Source of the DNA: CAUZFZ01 sp963579025
Lineage (GTDB): Bacteria; Planctomycetota; Planctomycetia; Planctomycetales; Planctomycetaceae
DNA length: 7,615 bases
Assembly: GCA_963579025.1 (NCBI GenBank)
Contig: CAUZFZ010000282.1
Location: forward strand, 1-7,615
Direction of reading: 5' to 3'
Shown here: positions 1 to 5,391 of the stretch, piece by piece
How the letters are laid out: each line of letters starts with the position of its first letter
Numbering within the stretch: the stretch's first letter is position 1
Position numbers and translations under genes: made by a program
The notes under the pieces: generated by a model
Told to the model about the DNA's origin: nothing
What the model saw: only the letters and a program-made list of their open reading frames with translations
Database searches by the model: none

Positions 1-50
1 GTGCGGACGTCGAATTCAACGATGCGGGGATCTTCGAGTGTAACGCTCAT
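1..50 (-). CDS. nuoD: NADH-quinone oxidoreductase subunit D, first 16 codons (partial)
   Basis: Reading the minus strand from an ATG at 50-48 gives MSVTLEDPRIVEFDVR before the window ends. NuoD is the 49-kDa subunit of the peripheral arm of respiratory complex I and helps form the quinone-binding site. A short acidic leader ending in a V-x-F-D-V-R-like stretch, ahead of the conserved NMGPQHPSTHG block, is what I expect of NuoD, but that block lies outside the window. The main support is position: it starts 73 bases after the nuoC stop on the same strand, the usual C-D gene order. The Shine-Dalgarno before the ATG is weak (GGA only). Nothing more can be judged from 16 residues. Confidence 0.6.
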   Translation of the reverse strand, partial: MSVTLEDPRIVEFDVR

Positions 51-123
51 AGTCTTGTCCGTCGGTCAGGTGTCGCCTGACGGTTCCGGCTTGCGGTTAA
101 CAGTGATGTCGTTCAGGAGCCCA

Positions 124-519
124 CTACTTCGCTCGGATACCGTGATACTCCAGCGGGAACTCGTAATCCTTGCGAAGCGGGTGACCGACCCAGTCCTCCG
201 CACACAGAATGCGGACGAGGTTCGGGTGTCCCACAAAGTTGATGCCCGACAGGTCGTAGCACTCGCGTTCGTGCCAGTCGGCGATTTTCCAGACCCCGGT
301 GACGGTCGGCACATCCGGAAGCTCGCCGGGCTCGTCATTCTTCCAGCGCGGCAGTATCACCTTGACCGTAATGCGATGCTTCAGAGAGTAGCTCTGCAGG
401 TGGTAGACGACTTCGATGTGAATATCGTGGTCGAATTTCTTCGCCTTCTTCGGGTCCGGTTCGAGCCAATCCACCGCACACAGATTCTGGAGATGATCGA
501 ACTGCAGGCGTTCGTCGTC
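124..519 (-). CDS. nuoC: NADH-quinone oxidoreductase subunit C, N-terminally truncated
   Basis: NuoC is the 30-kDa subunit of complex I, part of the hydrophilic arm on the cytoplasmic side. About 131 residues are recognisable. They start with DDERLQFDHLQNLCAVDW and end with the family signature W-H-E-R-E-x-x-D-L-x-G-I-x-F-x-G-H-P, then RIL, DW-x-GHPLRKDY. The stop is TAG at 126-124. Full-length NuoC has roughly 40-50 more residues before the LQFD block. Here, upstream of about 519, the frame stays open to an ATG at 672 but reads antisense to an AAA+ ATPase and no longer resembles NuoC. The gene is therefore cut at its 5' side. If the hybrid frame is expressed, it would be a 182-aa protein with a foreign N-terminus. 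The family call is very secure; the upper boundary is good to about 10 bases. Confidence 0.9.
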   Translation of the reverse strand, partial: DDERLQFDHLQNLCAVDWLEPDPKKAKKFDHDIHIEVVYHLQSYSLKHRITVKVILPRWKNDEPGELPDVPTVTGVWKIADWHERECYDLSGINFVGHPNLVRILCAEDWVGHPLRKDYEFPLEYHGIRAK

Positions 520-930
520 GCCACGTGCAACGATATCAGTCGTCTGCCGCCGGAACTGGTCAGAGCGGAACGCTTTGACGGGATTTTCTTCGTTGATCTG
601 CCAGACTCGGAACAGCGTGAGACGATCTGGCAAATTCACCTGCGGACGTTCGACCTCGATGTCGACCAGCAACGGCCCACTGACAAATCATGGACGGGCG
701 CTGAAATTCGATCGTGCTGCCGACTGGCTGCGCTGCTCGATGTGCCGCTGATGCAGGCGGCATTGAATGTCGTGCCCGTTGCGACCACGGCCGCTGATTC
801 TGTTGATCGACTGCGGCAGTGGGCCAGCGGGCGGTGCTTGTCGGCAGATCGTGCCGGCGTCTTTCACCACGCGACGCCGAAGCCACCCCGACGTAAGCGG
901 AGTGTGACCATCGATCCTTCCAGCAACTGA
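508..930 (+). CDS. AAA+ ATPase, C-terminal fragment (5' part missing)
   Basis: From about 508 the plus strand reads AFVVATCNDISRLPPELVRA, then E-R-F-D and a FFVDLP segment. This is the second half of an FtsH/spastin-like AAA+ module. ATCND holds the sensor-1 Asn, R-A-E-R-F-D carries the arginine-finger region, and WTGAEIRSCCRLAALL is the sensor-2 helix of the lid. A tail follows (VVPVATTAADSVDRLRQWAS) and then a basic C-terminus ending at TGA 928-930. Walker A, Walker B and the whole N-terminal part are absent. The frame remains open back to a GTG at position 1, but residues before 508 are antisense nuoC. As it stands the product cannot bind or hydrolyse ATP normally. Homologues would be expected to remodel protein substrates. 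It is the first gene of the Ubl cluster, 56 bases before the next start, which suggests it belongs to the same pathway. Confidence 0.82.
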   Translation, partial: AFVVATCNDISRLPPELVRAERFDGIFFVDLPDSEQRETIWQIHLRTFDLDVDQQRPTDKSWTGAEIRSCCRLAALLDVPLMQAALNVVPVATTAADSVDRLRQWASGRCLSADRAGVFHHATPKPPRRKRSVTIDPSSN

Positions 931-986
931 CGGACTCACAGAGTCCCGACATGCTGACAATATCACTCTTTCAAGGAGCAACGCCT

Positions 987-1949
987 ATGACGGCAACCAT
1001 GCGTGAACCAACAGGCCACGCCGCACATGAAGATCAACTGCGTGACAGCTCGGCGGCAGTTCGGCTCAGCTTTAACTGGATGGGAGTCCGGCGAACCCTG
1101 ACGCCTCATCAGCGAGCCGTCGCTGCTGACTCATTCGGTGCCGAGGGCGACTTTCTGTCGGCCGGCAAGAAGCTGCTCGACACGAAACATCCGAAGTTCA
1201 AGGCGCTGACGGCGATTCGCGGCGAAGCGGTTTCAATGTGGAAATCCATCAGCCTTCCCTGGCCCGAACCGGGCATCCGGCTGATTCACCGTGAGCAGAT
1301 TGAAGATTTTGATAATCGGGCGACTTCGATCGCCAGCCGGCTGGACGAAGCCGTGGTTGATCTCGACGGGCACTACGACGAACTAAGGCACGCCGCAAGA
1401 GACCGGCTGGGAAGTCTATTCAATGCGTCGGACTATCCCGTATCACTGGCCGGCGCATTCTCGATGTCCTGGGACTTTCCCTCAGTCGATCCACCAGGTT
1501 ATCTGCGGCAGGTCAACCCGGAGTTGTACGAGCAGGAGTGTGATCGAGTCCGTTCCCGGTTTGCCGAAGCGATCCGGCTGGCGGAAGAAGCGTTCACGGC
1601 TGAGCTGTCCGAACTGCTTTCGCACCTTTGCGAACGTCTCAACGGTGATCGAGACGGCAAGCCGAAAGTCTTCCGCGACACAGCCGTGTCCAACCTGACG
1701 GAATTCTTTAACCGGTTTCGGTCGCTCAACGTCGGTTCAAACGCGGAACTGGATCGGCTGGTTGAGCAGACACAGAGTGTTCTGCGCGGAGTGCGGCCGA
1801 ACTCGCTGCGTCAGAGCGATGGTTTGCGGCAGCACATCACCACGCAGCTCTCCGGCGTGCAGTCCGTGCTCGACGGAATGATGGTCGACCGACCACGCCG
1901 CAACATCATGCGCAGTCGTCCTCCGCAGACTTCGGAGCCAGAAGCATGA
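987..1949 (+). CDS. Conserved helical protein of ubiquitin-like cluster, function unknown
   Basis: A 320-aa protein. I chose the ATG at 987 because AAGGAG (about 973-978) lies at good distance before it. An in-frame ATG at 951 would add 12 residues without a clear ribosome site. Most of the chain is predicted to be soluble and helical, with long amphipathic stretches at about residues 102-145 (REQIEDFDN..., LDEAVVDLDGHYDELR) and 179-220 (rich in Glu, Ala and Leu, possible coiled coil). No membrane segment, signal peptide or catalytic motif is visible. The N-terminus (VRLSFNWMGVRRTLTP) and the two-helix build recall phage/ICE-type DUF3150-like proteins, but I cannot confirm that. It sits between the AAA+ fragment and the small genes leading to the Ubl, and its stop overlaps the next start by ATGA. 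A role as adaptor or scaffold for the ATPase is only inference. Confidence 0.8.
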   Translation: MTATMREPTGHAAHEDQLRDSSAAVRLSFNWMGVRRTLTPHQRAVAADSFGAEGDFLSAGKKLLDTKHPKFKALTAIRGEAVSMWKSISLPWPEPGIRLIHREQIEDFDNRATSIASRLDEAVVDLDGHYDELRHAARDRLGSLFNASDYPVSLAGAFSMSWDFPSVDPPGYLRQVNPELYEQECDRVRSRFAEAIRLAEEAFTAELSELLSHLCERLNGDRDGKPKVFRDTAVSNLTEFFNRFRSLNVGSNAELDRLVEQTQSVLRGVRPNSLRQSDGLRQHITTQLSGVQSVLDGMMVDRPRRNIMRSRPPQTSEPEA

Positions 1950-2194
1950 ACCTGCTGATTACTGCCAGTGGCACCGTACGGTGCGTTTACGACGAGACCG
2001 TCGACCTGAGTGCCATCGGGGCTCTTTCCATCCGGCGCGGTTCTCACGTTGAACCGGATGATGGCGGGAACTGGTGGGCTGATCTCAGTCCAGTCGATGG
2101 TCCACTGCTGGGACCATTTGGCGCTCGCAGTTCAGCGCTCGACGCCGAAACGCAATGGCTGACGGCCCACTGGCTGACGCCACGTCGTCACTGA
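1946..2194 (+). CDS. Small conserved protein (82 aa), function unknown
   Basis: The ATG at 1946 overlaps the TGA of the preceding gene (ATGA), and GGAG at 1934-1937 sits 8 bases upstream, so translation is probably coupled. The 82-aa product has alternating hydrophobic strands at the start (LLITASG, VRCVYDE). A polar turn and a WWADLSPVDGPLLGPF stretch follow, then a helix SALDAETQWLTAHWL. This looks like a compact alpha/beta domain. The Gly-Pro-Phe and Trp-rich pattern has the look of a conserved family, and I have an impression of similar small proteins in planctomycete gene clusters, but I know of no assigned function. No Cys, zinc site or membrane segment is present. It is followed closely by a strong hairpin terminator, so it may be the last gene of a first transcript carrying the ATPase and helical protein. 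Confidence 0.72.
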   Translation: MNLLITASGTVRCVYDETVDLSAIGALSIRRGSHVEPDDGGNWWADLSPVDGPLLGPFGARSSALDAETQWLTAHWLTPRRH

Positions 2195-2220
2195 CGACAC
2201 GAATGCTGAACGTATCCCGC

Positions 2221-2267
2221 AAGCCCCGGCTGTGTGTTCTCCGTGATCACGCAGCCGGGGCTTTTCT
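2221..2267 (+). terminator. Strong intrinsic terminator or attenuator inside the cluster
   Basis: AAGCCCCGGCTG (2221-2232) pairs perfectly with CAGCCGGGGCTT (2252-2263). The stem extends by four more pairs (one a G-T wobble), giving about 16 pairs around an 11-base loop. A short T-run (TTTTCT) follows directly. This has the form of a Rho-independent terminator on the plus strand. It lies 26 bases after the 82-aa gene and 33 bases before the next start, splitting the cluster into an upstream ATPase module and a downstream conjugation module. Confidence 0.85.
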
Positions 2268-2299
2268 AGTTGTCTGTATCGAACTCAGGAGACCACTTC

Positions 2300-2497
2300 A
2301 TGACTCAGAACGAACTGAACCGCGCCGTGGCCGCAGCCACCGGAGAATCCGTGACCGAAATCTCTTCACGCGGTTTCGGTCTGCTGAATCTGCGACCGCC
2401 CGCTGATGAACCCACGAGTCGACATCGAGGTCGGCGAAGGCGCACTCAGCGACGCAAACGACGACATCGACACCTCGTTTATCCGGAGACTGAATGA
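2300..2497 (+). CDS. Small protein (65 aa) with Arg/His-rich tail; possible frameshift
   Basis: AGGAG at about 2287-2292 sets the start at ATG 2300 rather than an in-frame ATG at 2270 that lies in the terminator's tail. Residues 1-30 (MTQNELNRAVAAATGESVTE, then ISSRGFGLLN) look like a normal small helical domain with good codon use. Residues 41-58 are almost all Arg, His and Lys, with 11 Arg. Over the same bases (about 2406-2493) the next frame reads an acidic, ordinary-looking peptide (PRVDIEVGEGALSDANDD) with high GC at third positions. This suggests either a frameshift near 2395-2410 or two overlapping frames. Against a simple frameshift, the present frame ends in an ATGA overlap with the next gene, while the alternative frame has no stop before 2750. 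A basic tail could bind nucleic acid. Function unknown. Confidence 0.55.
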   Translation: MTQNELNRAVAAATGESVTEISSRGFGLLNLRPPADEPTSRHRGRRRRTQRRKRRHRHLVYPETE

Positions 2498-2697
2498 GCG
2501 CGCGACAGAAACTGAATCAGGCCTACATCAACGGGGCACTCCTGCTGGCAGGAGTGATTGGAGCCAGCACGGAATCGTGGACGGTGTTCATCACCCTGAC
2601 CGTGATCCTGGTCGTCCTGTCGATTCACGGGGGCGACATCCGCACAACACCGCGATCAAGTCGCGGCCCCGTCCAGCGGCGTGGACGACGCCATTAA
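2494..2697 (+). CDS. Small membrane protein (67 aa), function unknown
   Basis: ATG 2494 overlaps the preceding TGA (ATGA), with GGAG at 2485-2488 five bases upstream. The protein begins MSARQKLNQAYINGALLLAG. It has a short hydrophobic stretch at about residues 12-24 and a strong membrane segment at about 29-44 (WTVFITLTVILVVLS). A basic tail ends in RRGRRH. It may form a two-helix hairpin in the cytoplasmic membrane with the basic end inside by the positive-inside rule. I do not recognise a family. In size and shape it resembles a holin-like or anchoring peptide, but nothing shows lysis or pore activity. Its place just before the Ubl gene suggests a linked role, for instance fixing part of the system at the membrane (inference). 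Confidence 0.65.
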   Translation: MSARQKLNQAYINGALLLAGVIGASTESWTVFITLTVILVVLSIHGGDIRTTPRSSRGPVQRRGRRH

Positions 2698-2746
2698 CGG
2701 CTCCTTGCTTTCACTATTCCATACTCATCACCACAGGGGACAACTC

Positions 2747-2992
2747 TTGAAATTACTTTGCATTAACAATGATGGCGCAGGCTTTGCTAACTATGTGGAC
2801 GTCGAAGAAGGCACGACGGTACGTCAGTTCTTTGAAGAACACATCGCAAATCCAAACCCGTCTGACTATCTGATTCGAGTCAATCGGCAACCGGTGGCCC
2901 ACAATCAGATGTTGTGCGATGGAGATCGCATCAGCATTACGCCGGTGAAGATCGAGGGCGCGTGCTGGCGGTTCATTGAGGCCTCGCGATGA
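2747..2992 (+). CDS. Ubiquitin-like modifier, ThiS/MoaD-type beta-grasp protein
   Basis: The start is TTG 2747, with AGGGGA (2735-2740) six bases upstream. The in-frame ATG at 2681 would add 22 residues unlike this fold. The 81-aa product shows the beta-grasp order: strand 1 MKLLCINND, strand 2 ANYVDVEEG, the T-T-V-R-Q-F-F-E-E-H-I helix, YLIRVNRQPV, then the LCDGDRISITPVKIEG ending. 'V.VNR.PV' and 'L.DGDRIsiTP.K' are typical of ThiS/MoaD-like and bacterial Ubl proteins. It probably acts as the modifier that the E1 adenylates at its C-terminus. There is no Gly-Gly: the tail reads K-I-E-G71, then ten residues ACWRFIEASR. Either G71 is exposed by cleavage or the system uses another terminus. The gene overlaps the E2-like gene by ATGA. 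A sulfur carrier for cofactor synthesis is the main alternative, but the E2 and JAB neighbours argue against it. Confidence 0.82.
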   Translation: MKLLCINNDGAGFANYVDVEEGTTVRQFFEEHIANPNPSDYLIRVNRQPVAHNQMLCDGDRISITPVKIEGACWRFIEASR

Positions 2993-3972
2993 GTCGTCAA
3001 ACGACGGTGTTTCATCGGGCTGCGGTGGCCATTCACGAACGACAGTGTCTGTTTGACGGTCATCCATCACTGTCGCCGCCGACGGAGTCGTGGAGTGAAT
3101 GTTACCGACTGACTCGCTTGATCGAGAAAGCCCGTCGCCGAAACCTGTTCGCCGCCGTGAGTCGCATGGAAGCGGCTCTGGCGGCGGCCATTCAACGTGT
3201 CACAACCGCACTGCACGATTACGAGCGTGCTGCGGTCGCGATGAGAAACCGGAGTCCGTCGACCATTCGCGACATCCTGGCTGATTTCGACGCGATCGCG
3301 TCCGAGTTCGACAAGGTCTCCATCAGTGTCGAGCGGCATCTCATCACGGTCACGACGGATGAGGTGGTGCTGGAAGAAGTCTACCTCGGCAGTTTTGAGA
3401 TCGTGTTGAACTGGCATCGGCTGAACGAAACCGGGGCCTACGAGGTCATTGCTGCTGATGCTCGACCCGCAGCCACAGATGACGACACGACGCATCCGCA
3501 CGTACAGAGTAACGCGCTGTGCGAAGGCGAAGGGAAAGCCGCGATTCGCAACGCCCTGCGTGACGGGCGTTTGTACGACTTCTTCGTTCTCGTGAGGCAG
3601 ATTCTGCACACCTACAACCCGGCGAGTGCCTACGTGCAGCTCAGCGACTGGTCGGGCATCTCGTGTCCTGAGTGCGGATCAACGACTGCGGAAGACGACA
3701 GCAATCTCTGCGAAGACTGCTCGACGACCACGTGCATCGAGTGCTCGACTCGCTGTAACGACTGCGATTACCGCTACTGCTCCGACTGCATCCGAACCTG
3801 TACCGGATGCGACAAAGACACCTGCTCGTCGTGCCGCTCTGTTTGCTCAGAGTGTGGCGACGCTTTCTGCAAAGGATGCCTCATCAATGAAATCTGCCTT
3901 TTGTGCCACGAAAACGAAACCGAAGAAACCCAACCGGAAGCCGTCGTCGCGACGCAAGCACCGACGGTCTAA
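2989..3972 (+). CDS. E2-like conjugating domain fused to tandem zinc-binding (RING/treble-clef-like) module
   Basis: A 327-aa protein starting at ATG 2989, overlapping the Ubl stop by ATGA. Residues about 35-105 are helical. Residues about 111-222 look like a UBC/E2 fold: strand-rich ITVTTDEVVLEEVYLGSFEI, YEVIAADARP, then T-H-P-H-V with Cys178 seven residues after His171, then amphipathic helices with LYDFFVLVRQIL and YNP. This matches the E2 pattern 'HPN-x(5-8)-C', with His in place of the Asn. Residues 226-306 carry ten CxxC pairs (20 Cys). Four tandem units of about 15 residues start at Cys249, 264, 279 and 294. This could bind about five zinc ions and recalls RING-like or double treble-clef modules. 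Inferred role: take the Ubl from the E1 on Cys178 and pass it to a target, with the zinc part as built-in E3. The zinc module is certain as a pattern; the E2 call is from motif and context. Confidence 0.72.
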   Translation: MSRQTTVFHRAAVAIHERQCLFDGHPSLSPPTESWSECYRLTRLIEKARRRNLFAAVSRMEAALAAAIQRVTTALHDYERAAVAMRNRSPSTIRDILADFDAIASEFDKVSISVERHLITVTTDEVVLEEVYLGSFEIVLNWHRLNETGAYEVIAADARPAATDDDTTHPHVQSNALCEGEGKAAIRNALRDGRLYDFFVLVRQILHTYNPASAYVQLSDWSGISCPECGSTTAEDDSNLCEDCSTTTCIECSTRCNDCDYRYCSDCIRTCTGCDKDTCSSCRSVCSECGDAFCKGCLINEICLLCHENETEETQPEAVVATQAPTV

Positions 3973-4711
3973 CCGACCCGCGATCCGGTTCACACCTTAC
4001 GCCTGGGCGAAACTGCTGTACCTGCGCGACGCCGGCGACACCGAGATCGGTGGCTTCGCCGTCACGTCGCCCAATGATCTGCTGCTGGTCGAAGACGTCT
4101 GCCTGGTACGTCAGCAATGCACGGCGATCACGGTGGAGTTCGACGATGAATCCGTCGCCGACTTCTACGACGAGCAGGTGGATGCCGGGCTCAAACCAGA
4201 ACAGTTCGGCCGCATCTGGCTGCACACTCATCCAGGCACCAGTGCCACGCCGAGCCTCACCGACGAAGAAACCTTCGGCCGCTGCTTCGGCAACGTCGAC
4301 TGGGCCGTGATGTTCATCCTGGCCAAAGGCGGCGAGACGTACTCTCGATTGCGGTTCAATGTCGGACCGCAAACGTCACAGGAGATGAGCGTCGAGATTG
4401 ACTACGCGCGGAGATTCGACGCGTCAAACGAATCCGATTGGCAGCGGGAATTCGCCGCGAACGTCCGAAAGGTCACGCGGCGGAATCCCTTCTCACCACT
4501 TCCAGAATCGGCGGACGGCTACCCGTTCTTCCATGAACTCGACGAAGCCGACGAGCACCGCCCCGGCGACTTCAACGTTGCCCTGAAACAAAACGGCGGC
4601 CTGGAACAAAGCGGCGATGTCGACTGGTTCGATCGCCTTCATTCCGAACCACTGTTCCTGGACTGGGAGGACGATGAATGCGAAATGCTGTTATCGACAA
4701 TCCCCGACTGA
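3887..4711 (+). CDS. JAB/JAMM metallo-isopeptidase (deubiquitinase-like)
   Basis: A 274-aa protein. ATG 3887 is preceded by AAAGGA (about 3871-3876), which fixes the start inside the E2-like gene (86-base overlap, other frame). The JAMM zinc site is complete: Glu53 in DTEIGGF, His113 and His115 in W-L-H-T-H-P-G, and Ser123/Asp126 in PSLTDEETF. This is the Mpr1/Pad1 N-terminal-type fold of Rpn11-, RadC- and CBASS Cap3-like enzymes. It hydrolyses peptide or isopeptide bonds next to a Ubl C-terminus. Residues 1-35 are very basic (KPKKPNRKPSSRRKHRRSNR), encoded in the overlap. Residues about 175-274 form an acidic C-terminal extension of unknown role. Given the Ubl tail beyond Gly71, it may mature the modifier, remove it from targets, or both. 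The family call is firm; the substrate is inferred from neighbours. Confidence 0.9.
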   Translation: MKSAFCATKTKPKKPNRKPSSRRKHRRSNRPAIRFTPYAWAKLLYLRDAGDTEIGGFAVTSPNDLLLVEDVCLVRQQCTAITVEFDDESVADFYDEQVDAGLKPEQFGRIWLHTHPGTSATPSLTDEETFGRCFGNVDWAVMFILAKGGETYSRLRFNVGPQTSQEMSVEIDYARRFDASNESDWQREFAANVRKVTRRNPFSPLPESADGYPFFHELDEADEHRPGDFNVALKQNGGLEQSGDVDWFDRLHSEPLFLDWEDDECEMLLSTIPD

Positions 4712-5373
4712 TCCGTCAGCAGGGGCTCGTGCCGTCAGATCGACTGGTCGGTCTGACGGCCACCGTCATCGGAGTCGGAGCGATCGGCCGTCAGGTGGCT
4801 CTGCAACTGGCAGCCATCGGCGTCCGGTCAATCCAGTTGATCGACTTCGACTCCGTGGACGAAACCAACATCACCACGCAGGGCTACCTGTCTTCCGATG
4901 TCGGCAAGCTCAAGGTGGAAGCCACTCTTTCGGCAATCCAGCAGGTCGACTCCGACATCCATGTCGAAACAATCAACGACCGCTTCCGACCTCGACACTC
5001 CACTGGCGAGGCCATCTTCTGCTGCGTCGACTCCATCTCCGCCCGCACCGCCATCTGGCGATCAGCGGGCGCGAGCTGTCAATTCTGGGCCGACGGAAGA
5101 ATGCTCGCCGAAACGATCCGAATCCTCTGCGTCGCCAACGACACCGGACGCACCCACTACCCGACAACCCTCTTTCGACAAGAACAAGCCCAGCAGGGCC
5201 AATGCACTGCGCGAAGCACCATCTACACAGCCAACATCGCCGCTGGCCTGATGCTCCACCAGTTCACCCGCTGGCTCCGAGGGTTCCCAATAGATCAGGA
5301 CTTGACACTTAACCTGCTCGCCTCCGAATTCGTGAGTGCTGAGGCGGAAGCCAGCTCGGCAGCGGTCACGTGA
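4678..5373 (+). CDS. ThiF/E1-like Ubl-activating enzyme
   Basis: A 231-aa protein. ATG 4678 follows GGGAGG (4665-4670) and overlaps the JAB gene by 34 bases. Residues 25-70 form the Rossmann nucleotide site: TATVIGVGAIGRQVALQLAA with GxGxxG at 32-37, then LIDFDSVDETN. DVGKLKVEA (75-83) matches the conserved 'diGkpKa' Lys region. CCVDSISART (115-124) is the usual E1 Asp/Arg segment. Cys176 in G-Q-C-T-A-R-S-T is the probable thioester Cys. E1 enzymes adenylate the Ubl C-terminus and then form a thioester. The usual N-x-x-R-Q motif reads N-I-T-T-Q here, so an ATP-contacting Arg is replaced by Thr. No CxxC zinc pairs of ThiF/MoeB are present. Length is normal for a minimal bacterial E1. It is the last gene of the cluster. 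Confidence 0.88.
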   Translation: MRNAVIDNPRLIRQQGLVPSDRLVGLTATVIGVGAIGRQVALQLAAIGVRSIQLIDFDSVDETNITTQGYLSSDVGKLKVEATLSAIQQVDSDIHVETINDRFRPRHSTGEAIFCCVDSISARTAIWRSAGASCQFWADGRMLAETIRILCVANDTGRTHYPTTLFRQEQAQQGQCTARSTIYTANIAAGLMLHQFTRWLRGFPIDQDLTLNLLASEFVSAEAEASSAAVT

Positions 5374-5391
5374 CCGGATGGAGCGGGACGC

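Noticed and set aside
65..81. Small inverted repeat GTCAGG/CCTGAC between nuoC and nuoD
   Set aside because: The stem is only 6 pairs with no T-run, too weak to call a terminator or operator.
1..507. Plus-strand open frame from GTG 1 leading into the AAA+ fragment
   Set aside because: Over this part the minus strand encodes unmistakable NuoC, so the plus frame is its antisense shadow and not the real N-terminus of the ATPase.
520..672. Minus-strand extension of nuoC to an ATG at 672
   Set aside because: It is antisense to the AAA+ lid region and has no NuoC character. It is open only because codon registers coincide.
2406..2750. Plus-strand frame of 114 aa
   Set aside because: After 2494 it conflicts with the membrane protein and reads unstructured Pro/Arg/His-rich sequence. 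Only its first 30 codons look coding-like, so it is kept as a finding rather than as a gene.
3626..3886. Upstream extension of the JAB gene to an ATG at 3626
   Set aside because: It overlaps the zinc-module codons in another frame, gives low-complexity Ala/Thr/Arg sequence and has no ribosome site. ATG 3887 has AAAGGA before it.
4617..5312. Plus-strand frame of 231 aa parallel to the E1 gene
   Set aside because: Its His/Arg/Pro-rich composition is typical of an out-of-frame reading. The E1 frame carries the GxGxxG and Cys motifs.
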